Assembly: GCF_016612535.1 (NCBI RefSeq)
Contig: NZ_JAENXS010000001.1
Span: 248,001 to 312,000, forward strand
Reading direction: 5' to 3'
DNA: 64,000 nt
Source of the DNA: Bradyrhizobium diazoefficiens
GTDB taxonomy: Bacteria > Pseudomonadota > Alphaproteobacteria > Rhizobiales > Xanthobacteraceae
Part shown: piece by piece, positions 31,794 through 41,260 of the stretch
Position numbering within the stretch: position 1 is the first letter of the stretch
Layout of the letters: every line of letters starts with the position of its first letter
Translations under genes and position numbers: made by a program
The notes under the pieces: model-generated
Databases searched by the model: none
Told to the model about the DNA's origin: nothing
What the model saw: the letters and a program-made list of their open reading frames with translations, nothing else

Positions 31794-33164
31794 ATGGACT
31801 GGACCCCTACAATTTCGGAGCTGAGCGGGCCGCGCTACCAGCGCATCGTCGAAGCCATGGAAGCCGACATCGCCGCAGGCCGGCTGGTGCGAGGACAGCA
31901 ACTGCCGACGCAGCGATCGCTGGCCAGGGCGCTCGGCATCGACCTCACCACGGTGACGCGCGCCTACACCGAAGCGCGGCGCCGCGGCATCATGGAGGCC
32001 CGCGTCGGCCAGGGATCGTTCGTGTCGGAGACCAGCGCGCGCCGTGCGGTCGACCTGCCACATCCGGTCGCGATCGACCTCTCGATGAACGTGCCGCCGC
32101 ATCCGCTGGAAGCCCAGCTCGACGAGCGCATCATCGCTGGCCTCGAAGCCATTCGCGCGCAATCGGGCCTGACCGCATTCCTCAATTACCAGCCGCCCGG
32201 TGGCAGCGCGCATGAGCGCGAGGTCGCTGCGCGATGGCTGCGAGCCCGCGTTCCGCACGCACACGCCGATAAGCTCGTGATCTTTCCCGGCGCGCAGACG
32301 ATCCTGTTCAACCTGCTCGCCCATCTCGCACGGCCTGGCGACGTCGTACTCACGGAAGCCCTCACCTTCCCCGGCATCAAGGCCGCGGCGGCGCAGCTGG
32401 GCGTCAGGCTTGTCGGCGTCGCCATGGATGACGGCGGCATCCTGCCCGATGCACTGGCGAAGGCCTGCCGCACGCACAGGCCGAAGGCCGTCTATCTCAT
32501 CCCGACGTTGCACAATCCGACCACCGCGACGCTTGCCCCCGAGCGGCGCGGCGCGATCGCGAAGATCATCCGCGATGCCGACACGGTTCTGATCGAGGAC
32601 GATGCCTATGGGCTGCTCGATCGCTCGGCCTCGCCGATCGCAAATCTCATCCCGGAGCGGACATATCTTGCGACCACCCTGTCGAAATGCATCGCACCGG
32701 CGTTGCGCGTCGCCTATCTGCTGACGCCCGACAGCGGCGCGCAACTGCAGATGCGCGGCCATTTGCAAGCAACCGTGCAGATGCCGGCACCGCTGATGGT
32801 CGCACTGGTGACGCACTGGCTCGAGACCGGCGTCGCCGACCGCATCATCACCGCGATCCGCAACGAGGCCATCGGCCGCCAGCAATTGGCGCAGCGCGCG
32901 TTAAAGGGTTTTCAGTACCAGGCGAAGCCGGCCGCGCATCATCTGTGGCTGAAACTGCCGGAGGGGCGACCGGACGTCGCGGCGTATCTCCTGCGCAACG
33001 GGCTCGCGATCGTTGCCGGCGACGCGTTCGCGATCGACGGACCACCGCCGCACGCGGCGCGGGTCTCGCTCGGCGCCGCGCGCAACAGATCGGAATTGAC
33101 CGAGGCTCTGCGCATCCTCGTCGGCGCGCTGCACAAGCCCGCCGATACGAGGCAGATCGTCTAG
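31794..33164 (+). CDS. MocR-type transcriptional regulator (GntR HTH fused to aminotransferase-like domain)
   Basis: A 456-residue regulator. A GntR winged helix occupies the first 75 or so residues (YQRIVEAMEADIAAGRLVRG, SLARALGIDLTTVTRAYTEA). A fold-type I aminotransferase-like domain follows, with the PLP lysine in TTLSKCIAPALRVAYLL and the region IEDDAYGLL. Such proteins sense PLP or an amino compound. ATG at 31794 was taken; the frame to 31737 includes the operator. The target may be the divergent DUF983 gene or a distant locus. Confidence 0.93.
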   Translation: MDWTPTISELSGPRYQRIVEAMEADIAAGRLVRGQQLPTQRSLARALGIDLTTVTRAYTEARRRGIMEARVGQGSFVSETSARRAVDLPHPVAIDLSMNVPPHPLEAQLDERIIAGLEAIRAQSGLTAFLNYQPPGGSAHEREVAARWLRARVPHAHADKLVIFPGAQTILFNLLAHLARPGDVVLTEALTFPGIKAAAAQLGVRLVGVAMDDGGILPDALAKACRTHRPKAVYLIPTLHNPTTATLAPERRGAIAKIIRDADTVLIEDDAYGLLDRSASPIANLIPERTYLATTLSKCIAPALRVAYLLTPDSGAQLQMRGHLQATVQMPAPLMVALVTHWLETGVADRIITAIRNEAIGRQQLAQRALKGFQYQAKPAAHHLWLKLPEGRPDVAAYLLRNGLAIVAGDAFAIDGPPPHAARVSLGAARNRSELTEALRILVGALHKPADTRQIV

Positions 33165-33170
33165 CAAAAA

Positions 33171-33437
33171 TTACCGATGCTGGCGGCGATGGCGGGTGCG
33201 GACGGCTGGCGCAACGGGCGACGGATAGGCCGCGTAGGCATCGCTCGACACGACCGGTTCGCCGCGGGCAGCGCGCCCCGCCGGCGTGAGCTGCCCGCCG
33301 TTCAGCACGTCACGATCGGGATGCGCGGCCTGATAGGCGGCCGGCTCGGAAAACTGCGCCTGCGCCAACCTCGGCATCAAGGTCGCCGCCGACAACAGCG
33401 CGGCCGCAATGGCAATGCTCGTGCGGGTCATGATCAT
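33171..33437 (-). CDS. Small secreted protein of unknown function
   Basis: An 88-residue protein. A signal peptide with a hydrophobic core (IAIAAALLSAATLMP) ends in a likely AQA cleavage site near residue 28. The mature part is short, with NGGQLTPAGRAARGEP, which resembles DUF4148-like periplasmic proteins, and a basic tail ending RTRHRRQHR. An internal start at 33431 is possible. It converges on the MocR-type gene with only six bases between the stops. The function is unknown. Confidence 0.65.
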   Translation of the reverse strand: MIMTRTSIAIAAALLSAATLMPRLAQAQFSEPAAYQAAHPDRDVLNGGQLTPAGRAARGEPVVSSDAYAAYPSPVAPAVRTRHRRQHR

Positions 33438-33671
33438 GCTCCATCATTTAACGGGCACCCGGATCCAAGCGCGATGTGACTTGCGGCAGGTGTCCGAAGA
33501 ATTGCTGTACGCTGTCGATGTAGGCGCGCCTTCCGGAAACGCCCGCACTTTTCGGCGCCTCCGGATCACGCTTGCGTGCGGTTTTGAAATTGACCTCGGC
33601 GGCCGCATCTGTGCTATGCGCGAAGCGGCGATCACCGCTTCGGGATCGCCGGTAACGACAGGAATTGACTG

Positions 33672-34415
33672 GTGGAAACGTCCTACTACGCGCTGATCCT
33701 GTTCGGCGCGCTGGCCGGGGGCTTCGTCTCCGGACTGGCAGGATTCGGCACGGCGCTGATGGCGCTCGGCATCTGGCTCTACGTGCTGCCGCCCTCGCTC
33801 GCAGTGCCGCTGGTGCTGATCTGCTCGGTGATCGCGCAGACCTCGACGCTGCCGTCGATGTGGAAGAGTTTTGACCTCTCGCTGGTATGGCCGTTCCTGA
33901 TTGGCGGGCTGATCGGCGTGCCAATTGGGACCATGCTGGTTGCCTCCGCCGACCCGAAAGTGTTCAAGCTGAGCGTCGGCGTGCTGCTGCTGATCTTCTC
34001 CAGCGCGCTGTACCTGAACAAGAAGCCGCTCGCCATCACCTTCGGCGGCCGTATCGCCGACGGCGCGATCGGCTTTGCCGGCGGCATCCTCGGTGGCCTT
34101 GCGGGACTGTCCGGGCCGCTGCCGATCCTGTGGGCCAACATCCGCGGCTGGAACAAGCACGAGCGGCGCGGCATCTTCCAGCTCTTCAATTTCACCGTGC
34201 TCGCGACCGCGCTGGTATTGCAGACGGCCTCTGGCCTTGTCGTATTCAAGGTGGTCTGGCTGGCGATGGTCGCATTCCCGGGCACGCTGATCGGCGCATG
34301 GCTGGGCGCGCGCGTCTATCACGCGCTGAGCGACAAGCATTTCGGCGATGTCGTGCTCGGTCTGTTGTTCCTGTCGGGCGCCTCCCTGGTCTGGAACAGC
34401 CTCGGTACGCTCTAA
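33672..34415 (+). CDS. TauE/SafE (TSUP) family membrane permease
   Basis: A 247-residue permease with about eight hydrophobic segments. The two family halves show GGFVSGLAGFGTALMALG near the N-terminus and GFAGGILGGLAGLSGPLP in the middle, the conserved glycine-rich TSUP motifs. Family members export sulfite, sulfoacetate or other organic anions; the substrate here is open. The start is GTG at 33672 (ETSYYALIL); no ATG fits before the first motif. Its stop codon is the first three bases of a repeat. Confidence 0.9.
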   Translation: METSYYALILFGALAGGFVSGLAGFGTALMALGIWLYVLPPSLAVPLVLICSVIAQTSTLPSMWKSFDLSLVWPFLIGGLIGVPIGTMLVASADPKVFKLSVGVLLLIFSSALYLNKKPLAITFGGRIADGAIGFAGGILGGLAGLSGPLPILWANIRGWNKHERRGIFQLFNFTVLATALVLQTASGLVVFKVVWLAMVAFPGTLIGAWLGARVYHALSDKHFGDVVLGLLFLSGASLVWNSLGTL

Positions 34416-34516
34416 AGCGTTTTCGAGCGAAGTGGATACCGGTTCGCGTCAAGAAAACGCGTCAAAACAAGAATCTAGAGCCCCGTTCCGATTCCATCGG
34501 AACGCGAAAGGCTCTA
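34413..34516. repeat. AAAGCGTTTTCGAGCGAAGTGG repeat, long copy carrying both flanking stop codons
   Basis: It starts TAAAGCGTTTTCGAGCGAAG and ends AAAGGCTCTAG. Inverted parts are GCGTTTTC/GAAAACGC, CTAGAGCC/GGCTCTAG and GTTCCGAT/ATCGGAAC around TCC (34485-34503). The TAA at its left end is the stop of the TSUP gene, and the CTA at its right end is the stop of the opposing O-antigen-ligase-like gene. It resembles the short copy at 30380. It could serve as a bidirectional terminator. Confidence 0.8.
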
Positions 34517-35785
34517 GCCCTTCGTTTTCTTCGCGAGCGCCATGCCGCCGGCGACGCCGACGCCGAGCACGTAGATCCAGCCCGGCGTGAAATCGAACAG
34601 ATGGGTGTTGAACAGCGAGGACAGCATGTTCTGCACCACGACCAGCAGGCCGATCCAGCAGGCCAGCCCCTCGCCGCGGAACATCAGTAAATGCGCAAAC
34701 CACAGCGCGTAGAGAACGAGCACGCCCGCCACGCCCCACTGCACGGCAACGCTGAGCGTCTGATTGTGTGGATTGCCGACGATCTCGCCGCGCAACGGAT
34801 CGACCTCCGTATCAGCAGCGACGCTCGCAAACAGGCCGCGGATCGAGCCGGTGCCGTGGCCGATGAGCGGGGCGTCGGCGATGAACCCGAGCGATTTCCG
34901 CCAATATTCCAGACGCGAGCCCATGCCGCTGACCTGTTTGTCCTGCACACTCGTCTCATAGTCATCCCCGAACTTCGCAACGGTCGCGCGCAGATGCGGC
35001 GAGACGGCCCAGAGAGCGACCGCAATCAACATCATCCCGCTCGCGGCGAGCAAAGCCGTACGCCGGCGAAGATGCAGCAGAGCAAATACCACAACCAGGA
35101 CCGGCAGCGTGACCAGCGCCGTCCGTGAGACCACGACAAACATCATGTTGACGAGAAAGCCGAGCGACAACGTCGCAAGAAGCGCCGCGATGCGTGCGTG
35201 GCCTTCACGAAACAGGGTCACGATCGGATAGACCAGCGCGATCGCGCAGAGCCCGAACTCCTGGCTCTGGTCGATATAGTTGCGCACGGCGACCCCGCTC
35301 TCGATCTTGTAGGGTCCGCGCGACAGATAGAGTTTCAGCGAAAGGTCGGGATCGATCGCAACGGCGAAGGAGTACAGCATCAGCAGCGCGCAGGATGCCA
35401 GGAACGCGGAAAACACCCAGTTACCATAGGGCCAACGCTCAAACTGGTAGATCAGGAGCGGGATCACCAGCAGCTTTGCCACTGGCCCGATCGCATGGAT
35501 TCGTTCCGGCCAGGGTGCGTCCGACCAGAGCGTGCCTGCAGCGGCGAGGACGACGAGCGCGATCGGCAGCAGGCAGACCGGGCGAAGCGACGCGCGCGGA
35601 AATTCGCGAAGATCGATGAAGGCAAAGGCGATCAGCCAGGGCACGAGTGCAAAAGTCAGCCCAGTCGTGGTCCATGGCAGCAGCAGCGCGACCAACGCGG
35701 CGAAGCGGGCCGGCGTGCGGTAGCGGGCCGCCCAGATCGCCGAGAGCCAGGACGTCGGCCGCTGCTCGTTCGTCACTCCGTTCAT
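34514..35785 (-). CDS. O-antigen ligase / polymerase family protein
   Basis: A 423-residue membrane protein with about ten hydrophobic segments. The large periplasmic loop of the Wzy_C / WaaL type lies in the C-terminal third, with SRLEYWRKSLGFIADAPLIG, GHGTGS and the histidine motif GNPHNQTLSVAVQWG. Such proteins join O-antigen to lipid A core or polymerise repeat units. No other O-antigen gene is nearby, so the acceptor cannot be told. It is followed by a palindromic repeat that supplies its stop codon. Confidence 0.88.
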   Translation of the reverse strand: MNGVTNEQRPTSWLSAIWAARYRTPARFAALVALLLPWTTTGLTFALVPWLIAFAFIDLREFPRASLRPVCLLPIALVVLAAAGTLWSDAPWPERIHAIGPVAKLLVIPLLIYQFERWPYGNWVFSAFLASCALLMLYSFAVAIDPDLSLKLYLSRGPYKIESGVAVRNYIDQSQEFGLCAIALVYPIVTLFREGHARIAALLATLSLGFLVNMMFVVVSRTALVTLPVLVVVFALLHLRRRTALLAASGMMLIAVALWAVSPHLRATVAKFGDDYETSVQDKQVSGMGSRLEYWRKSLGFIADAPLIGHGTGSIRGLFASVAADTEVDPLRGEIVGNPHNQTLSVAVQWGVAGVLVLYALWFAHLLMFRGEGLACWIGLLVVVQNMLSSLFNTHLFDFTPGWIYVLGVGVAGGMALAKKTKG

Positions 35786-35859
35786 TCAGTCCTTCTGGAG
35801 CCCACCATCCCCGCAGCCCGGCAAATTAACCGGAGCCGCGGGGATGGAACAAGCTGTCG

Positions 35860-37266
35860 TTACGCCGGCTCGCGGGCGAGAGGCGCGACGGGTTCGGGGC
35901 TCGCTGGCTCAGCAGCTTTCTCCTTCGGCGGCAACGCAAGACGTTTCCTGAACTCGCGGCGCAGCAACCACAGGCTGAGAACAGCCTGGAGCGTGGTCGC
36001 CGCGATCGACAGGTACCAGACATACTCCATGCGGAAGCCCGGCCACGTCGAGAGCCAGATCGCCGGCAGCGAATAGGTGAGGACCCGCGTCGCCGAACTC
36101 AGGAGCACCGGCTTGGTATTGCCGAGGCCCTGGAACATGCTCGAGCACGTGAAGATCAGCCCCTGCGCCACCATGTTGAGCGAGATGATCCGCAAGAACA
36201 GGTAGGCAATCGCCATCGTCTCCCGGTCGTTCGAGAACCCCGCGAGCAAGAGCTCCGGCTTCAGCTGCGCAAGGATCATGAAGCCGATCATGATGACGGT
36301 GGTCGTCAGCGCCGCCTTGACGAAGGTTTCGCGCACGCGCGCGCCGTTTGCAGCGCCCATGTTCTGGCCGGCGATCGGCCCGGCCGCCAGCGCAACCGCA
36401 AGCGCCGGCATCTGGATCAGGCCGAGCATCCGCTGCCCGATCCCGAATCCCGCCTGCGCCGCCGCACCGAAATCGCGCAGCACGTAATAGACCACCGCCA
36501 TGAGGATGAACATCATCGCGAACTCGCCGCCGGCAGGCAGGCCGACATTGAGGATGCGCTTCAATTGGCGAGGCTGCGGACGCCACTGCGTCGCATTGAA
36601 GCCAACATAACGCTCGACCTTGCGGAAATAGGCAAGCAGCATCAGGGCACCGATAGCGACCGCAATCGAGCTCGCCAGCCCCGCACCGGCAACGCCGAGC
36701 GCATAGCCGGTGCCCCAGCCCGAGATCAGCACCGGCGCCAGCGCGATATTGATGACGACCGCGACGACCCGCACCAACATGGCGGGACGCACGATGCCGG
36801 TCGCGCGCAGCGCGGATGCAATCACTTGCATGACGAATTCCAGCGCGAGCGCCGGCATGAACCACAGCAGATAAGTGGTTCCCGCCTCTATCGTCGCCTG
36901 GTCCGCGGCAATCGAACGCATATAGAGGCGCGACAGCGCCGCTCCCGCGACCAAGGTCAAGAGGCCGAACAGCATCGACAGCGCGACCGCCTGGTTGAAG
37001 ATCAGGTTGGCGTCCGACCGGTCCTTGCGCCCCACGGCGTGCGCAATCAGCGCCACCGTGCCGACGCCAAGTACCTGCATCAGCGCGTTGATGAGAAAGC
37101 CGGCATTGCCGGCCGCGGCTACGCCCGCCACCGCGGCATCGCCCAATCCCGACACGAAGTACAGATCGACCAGCTGGCAGATCATGATCGAGACCATGCC
37201 GGCCATGATCGGCGGCGCCATCGCCAGGATGTGTCTCACGATTGAACCGTTCGTCAGGTCTTTCAT
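35860..37266 (-). CDS. MATE family efflux transporter
   Basis: A 468-residue transporter with about twelve hydrophobic segments in two similar halves. The MATE start pattern NGSIVRHILAMAPPIMAGMV with QLVDLYFVSGLGDAAVAGVA is clear, and GIGQRMLGLIQMPALAVALA marks the second half. Such proteins export cationic drugs or metabolites by sodium or proton antiport. ATG at 37266 (MKDLTNG) was taken. It lies 56 bases downstream of the ABC exporter gene on the same strand and is probably cotranscribed. Confidence 0.93.
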   Translation of the reverse strand: MKDLTNGSIVRHILAMAPPIMAGMVSIMICQLVDLYFVSGLGDAAVAGVAAAGNAGFLINALMQVLGVGTVALIAHAVGRKDRSDANLIFNQAVALSMLFGLLTLVAGAALSRLYMRSIAADQATIEAGTTYLLWFMPALALEFVMQVIASALRATGIVRPAMLVRVVAVVINIALAPVLISGWGTGYALGVAGAGLASSIAVAIGALMLLAYFRKVERYVGFNATQWRPQPRQLKRILNVGLPAGGEFAMMFILMAVVYYVLRDFGAAAQAGFGIGQRMLGLIQMPALAVALAAGPIAGQNMGAANGARVRETFVKAALTTTVIMIGFMILAQLKPELLLAGFSNDRETMAIAYLFLRIISLNMVAQGLIFTCSSMFQGLGNTKPVLLSSATRVLTYSLPAIWLSTWPGFRMEYVWYLSIAATTLQAVLSLWLLRREFRKRLALPPKEKAAEPASPEPVAPLAREPA

Positions 37267-37322
37267 GACATTTCTTCCTCTGGCGACGTGACGGCGGGAC
37301 TTTCGCCCCGCCGCCGCGCGCC

Positions 37323-39122
37323 TCATTCCGCTGCTGCGATTTGCCCGAGCTCCACCACCTGGCGCTCGAACAGGCTGCGATAGATTCCACCGGACTTGCC
37401 CGCCAGCACGGCATGCGTGCCCTGCTCGACGATCTCGCCACGGTCGAACACCAGGATGCGATCGAGACTGCGCACCGTCGACAGCCGGTGTGCGATCACG
37501 ATCGAGGTGCGGCCCTTCATCAGCCGCTCCATCGCCTGCTGGATCAGCGCCTCCGATTCCGAATCGAGACTCGACGTCGCCTCGTCCAGGATCAGCACCG
37601 GCGCGTCCGCCAGGAAGGCACGCGCCAGCGCCACGCGCTGCCGCTCGCCGCCCGACAGTTTGACGCCGCGCTCGCCGACCAGCGTGCCGTAGCCCTTCGG
37701 CAGGCGCAGGATGAAGTCATGCGCATTCGCCAGCCGCGCCGCCTGCTCGATCGCCTCCAGGCTCGCGCCCGGCCGGCCATAGGCGATGTTCTCAGCGAGC
37801 GAGCGGTGAAACAGGATCGGGTCCTGCTGCACGATCGCGATCTGGCTGCGCAGCGATTGCTGCGTGGCGAGCGCGATGTCCTGCCCGTCGATCAGCACAC
37901 GACCACCGGTGACGTTGTAGAGCCGCTGCACCAGCTTGACGAAGGTCGTCTTGCCGGAGCCGGAGCGACCGACGAGGCCGACACGCTCGCCGGGACGGAT
38001 CCGGACCGACAGCCCGTCGTACAGCGGCGCGTGATGACCGCCATAGTGGAAAGTGACGTCGTCGAACACGATCTCGCCACCCGCAATCGCAATCAGCCGC
38101 GCATCGGCGGCATCCGCGATCCCGATCGGCTCGTCATGGATCGCCACCAGTTCCTCCATGTCGTTGACGGAGCGCTGGAGGTTGTTGATGTGCATGCCGA
38201 CGTCGCGCAGATAGGCGTGGATGACGTAATAGCTCGTCAGCACATAAGTGACATCGCCGGGCGAAGCGCGCCCTGACATCCACAGCAATACCGATCCGCC
38301 GATCACGGAGGCACGCAGGCACAGCAGCAGCGAGAGCTGCGACATGGCGGTGTAGTTGTAGCGCAACCAGGTGCGACGCACGCGCGTGCGCCAGCGCTTG
38401 ACGACGCGGGCAAGCCGCGCATCCTCGCGCGTTTCGGCGCCGAAGGACTTCACCACCGCGTTGCACGTCAGCGCATCCGCCAGCGTGCCGCCGACCTTGG
38501 TGTCCCAGGCATTGGAGATTCGCGCGGCCGGCGCGATATAGCGCGTCGAGAACAGCGCCGTCATCGTGACATAAGAGAGCGCGCCGAGCGCGATCACCAC
38601 GCCGAGCGAGGCCCAGTGCACGCCGAGCAGGATCATCGAGCCGATCAGTACGAACAGCGATGGCGCCAGGGCCAGCAGGATGGTGTCGTTCAACAAATCG
38701 AGCGCCCACATGCCGCGCGTGATCTTGCGCACGGTCGAGCCTGCGAAGGAGTTTGCGTGCCAGTCGGTCGAGAAGCGCTGCACGCGAAGGAAGGCGTCCT
38801 GCGCCACGTCGGACATGATCTTCAACGTGAACGGCACGATCAGCTGGAGCCCGGTCAGGCGCAGCACCATGGAGGCCGCGCCTAGCGCGACGATGCCGCC
38901 CAGCGCCACCAGCGCGGCATGGCGCGCCGCGGGATCGGACGGCCCGCGCGTCAGCGCGTCAACCAGATGCCCTGAGAACACCGGCATGAACAGGTCGGCG
39001 ACGGTCGCCCCTAACAGGCCGGCGGCGATGGCAAGCGTGCGCCCCGGCTGCTTCAGCCAGTGCCGGAACACGAAGGGCAGGACCACGCGGATAGCCGCGG
39101 GCTTTTTTAACAGAGCGGTCAT
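37323..39122 (-). CDS. ABC exporter, fused membrane and ATPase domains
   Basis: A 599-residue half-transporter of the MsbA/lipid-drug exporter type, acting as a dimer. Six hydrophobic segments fill roughly residues 25-320. The ATPase has Walker A GRSGSGKTT (385-393), signature LSGGERQRV (489-497) and Walker B VLILDEATSSLD (509-520). The substrate is unknown. It is followed by the MATE gene. The 338 bases upstream carry no gene. Confidence 0.93.
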   Translation of the reverse strand: MTALLKKPAAIRVVLPFVFRHWLKQPGRTLAIAAGLLGATVADLFMPVFSGHLVDALTRGPSDPAARHAALVALGGIVALGAASMVLRLTGLQLIVPFTLKIMSDVAQDAFLRVQRFSTDWHANSFAGSTVRKITRGMWALDLLNDTILLALAPSLFVLIGSMILLGVHWASLGVVIALGALSYVTMTALFSTRYIAPAARISNAWDTKVGGTLADALTCNAVVKSFGAETREDARLARVVKRWRTRVRRTWLRYNYTAMSQLSLLLCLRASVIGGSVLLWMSGRASPGDVTYVLTSYYVIHAYLRDVGMHINNLQRSVNDMEELVAIHDEPIGIADAADARLIAIAGGEIVFDDVTFHYGGHHAPLYDGLSVRIRPGERVGLVGRSGSGKTTFVKLVQRLYNVTGGRVLIDGQDIALATQQSLRSQIAIVQQDPILFHRSLAENIAYGRPGASLEAIEQAARLANAHDFILRLPKGYGTLVGERGVKLSGGERQRVALARAFLADAPVLILDEATSSLDSESEALIQQAMERLMKGRTSIVIAHRLSTVRSLDRILVFDRGEIVEQGTHAVLAGKSGGIYRSLFERQVVELGQIAAAE

Positions 39123-39460
39123 GGCCTCGTCCGGCCGCTTTGGCGCGGGCCGGCTCCATCGATGGACGCGGGCCGGCCGCGAGGGGCCGGGACGGCGTCA
39201 GCTAATGTTGGCTTGGGAAGCGAAGCGATCGGGAAACAGAACCCAATCGAAGCTGGCGGAAAGGGCCTCTAAAGGGCCGAACACACACCGAGCAAAAACA
39301 TCGAACGCGAGTGTGCGATCTGCGAAGATGACGAAATCATGCAAATCCTCCCCGGTTCGAGCTACGACGAAGCGCTTTATAGATGTACCGTTCGCGATGG
39401 CAACCTGGCTCGCGCGAGATCACGCGCGAGTGTTGCATTTTGGTGCGCGTAGACGTGGAC
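39123..39460. other. Intergenic region between the EmrB-type MFS gene and the ABC exporter
   Basis: 338 bases without a convincing gene. A perfect hairpin (CTCGCGCG and CGCGCGAG arms, 39409-39430) lies 31 bases behind the MFS stop and may be its terminator, although no T-run follows. The rest probably holds the promoter of the ABC-MATE pair. Confidence 0.45.
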
Positions 39461-41047
39461 CTAGTGCGCGTCGCCGCCAGCGCCGAACGGCGAGGCGGGC
39501 CTCTTCAGCAGCGTGACCAGCACGCTGAGGCCGAGATAGAACAGCGTCAGAATGAAGAAGGCATCGCCGAAGCTCATCACCACCGCCTGGCGGTGCACGA
39601 TCTGGCTGAGCTGCTTCATCGCCATCAGCGTGGAGTCGCCGAGCCCCTGGAATTTCTGCTGGAGCAGCGTCAGGGTTTCGGTCGCCGTCGCATTGCCCCA
39701 GGTCACGCGATCCTGCAGGCGCGTGATATGCAGGTCGGTGCGGTCGTTGAGCACGGTGTTGATGACGGCAAGACCGACCGCGCCACCGAGGTTGCGCATC
39801 AGGTTGAAGAGGCCTGAGGCATTCTTCACCCGCTCCGGCGGCAGCGTGCCGAGCGCGATGTTGTTGGTCGGCACCATCGCGAACATCATGCCGATGCCGC
39901 GCAGGATCTGAGGGATCAACAGCTCGTAGAAATCATAGTCGCGCGTGATCCAGGTCATCTGATAGGAGCCGAGTGCGAACACGATCAACCCGAACGCGAC
40001 CATGTAGCGCATGTCGACGCTCGCCATCAGCCGGCCGACCAGCGGCGCCACCAGGAACATGGTGATGCCCGAGACGAACATGGTCTCGCCGATCATCAGC
40101 GCGCTGTAGCCACGCACCTCCGCAAGATAGCGCGGATAGATGTAGGTCAGGCCGTAGAGTCCGATGCCGATGCAGAATTGCAGCGTGCTGCCGACCGCAA
40201 AATTGCGGTTGGAGAAGGTGCGGAGATCGACGATCGGTTCGGCCGCCGTGAAGACGCGCACAAAGAACGCGATCGCGGAGACGACGCAGATCCAGGCGCA
40301 GATCGCCACTGTAGTGTCCTGCAGCCACTCATATTGCGGCCCCTCCTCCAGCACGTATTCCAGCGTGCCGAGGAAGCCGGCCATGAAGATCAAGCCCCAC
40401 CAGTCGAAGCGGTCGAGCAATTCGAAATGGGGCTCGTCGAAATCGACCAGCGCCCACACGCCGAGTGTGATGCCGATGCCGGGCACGACGTTGATGAAGA
40501 ACAGCCAGTTCCATGACATCAGATCGGTGATGTAGCCGCCGACCGTCGGCCCGACGGTCGGGGCCAGCGTCGCGACCAGCCCGATGATGGGACCGACGAT
40601 GTGGAATTTGGAGCGCGGAAAGACGGTGTAGGCCGAGGCGAACACCGTCGGGATCATGCCGGCGCCCAGAAAGCCCTGGAGCGCACGCCAGAGGATCATC
40701 TCCTCGATGGTGGTGGCAAAACCACAAAGCAGGCTCGATACGGTGAAGCCGGCCGCCGAGATCGCAAACAGCAGACGCGTGCCGAAAGCGCGCGACAGGA
40801 AGCCCGACAGCGGAATCGCGATGACTTCGGCGATCAGATAGGCGGTCTGGACCCAGGAGACTTCGCTCGAACTCGCCGACAGGCCGGCCTGGATCTCGCT
40901 GAGGGAGGCCGAGACGATCTGGATGTCCAGGATCGACATGAACATCCCGAACACCATGATGATGAAGGCGATCATCCGCTTCGGCGCGATGCGCTCCGAA
41001 GCGGCGGCCGCCATCATGGCAGGTGAAGCAGTCGTGGCGTTCGCCAT
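39461..41047 (-). CDS. DHA2-family MFS multidrug exporter, EmrB-type
   Basis: A 528-residue major facilitator with about fourteen hydrophobic segments. The N-terminal motif FGMFMSILDIQIVSASLSEI and SWVQTAYLIAEVIAIPLSGF are typical of EmrB, as is the motif C region VGPTVGGYI. It forms a tripartite-type pump with the membrane fusion protein encoded just upstream. ATG at 41047 was taken; the frame to 41146 translates a repeat. A copy of the CTCTCCCC-type repeat lies between it and emrA. Confidence 0.93.
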   Translation of the reverse strand: MANATTASPAMMAAAASERIAPKRMIAFIIMVFGMFMSILDIQIVSASLSEIQAGLSASSSEVSWVQTAYLIAEVIAIPLSGFLSRAFGTRLLFAISAAGFTVSSLLCGFATTIEEMILWRALQGFLGAGMIPTVFASAYTVFPRSKFHIVGPIIGLVATLAPTVGPTVGGYITDLMSWNWLFFINVVPGIGITLGVWALVDFDEPHFELLDRFDWWGLIFMAGFLGTLEYVLEEGPQYEWLQDTTVAICAWICVVSAIAFFVRVFTAAEPIVDLRTFSNRNFAVGSTLQFCIGIGLYGLTYIYPRYLAEVRGYSALMIGETMFVSGITMFLVAPLVGRLMASVDMRYMVAFGLIVFALGSYQMTWITRDYDFYELLIPQILRGIGMMFAMVPTNNIALGTLPPERVKNASGLFNLMRNLGGAVGLAVINTVLNDRTDLHITRLQDRVTWGNATATETLTLLQQKFQGLGDSTLMAMKQLSQIVHRQAVVMSFGDAFFILTLFYLGLSVLVTLLKRPASPFGAGGDAH

Positions 41048-41087
41048 GGTGGTTAGCTCGGGTTGGAGCAGGCTGCGAGTTGAGTAC

Positions 41088-41217
41088 ACCTCTCCCCGCC
41101 GGGGAGAGGTCGGCGCGTAGCGCCGGGTGAGGGGCTCAGGTCCCACGAGAGAGCGAAGCCCCTCACCCGGATCGCATCAAGCGATGCGATCCGACCTTTC
41201 CCTACGGGAGAGGTGAA
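41088..41217. repeat. CTCTCCCC/CCTCACCC palindromic repeat, copy 1
   Basis: The left arm CACCTCTCCCCGCCGGGGAG runs to GCCGGGTGAGGGGCT. The right arm runs from AGCCCCTCACCCGGATCGCA to CGGGAGAGGTG and is largely its reverse complement. The inner part has a GATCGCATC/GATGCGATC hairpin. Relatives occur at 48351 and 51737. This copy lies inside the EmrA-EmrB gene pair. Confidence 0.8.
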
Positions 41218-41260
41218 GGACGAAGCGGTGCTCGCGCCGAGCATAGTTGTCCTCCCGCGC

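Noticed and set aside
41048..41146. Longer EmrB-type protein start
   Set aside because: The extra residues translate the CTCTCCCC repeat rather than a conserved N-terminus.
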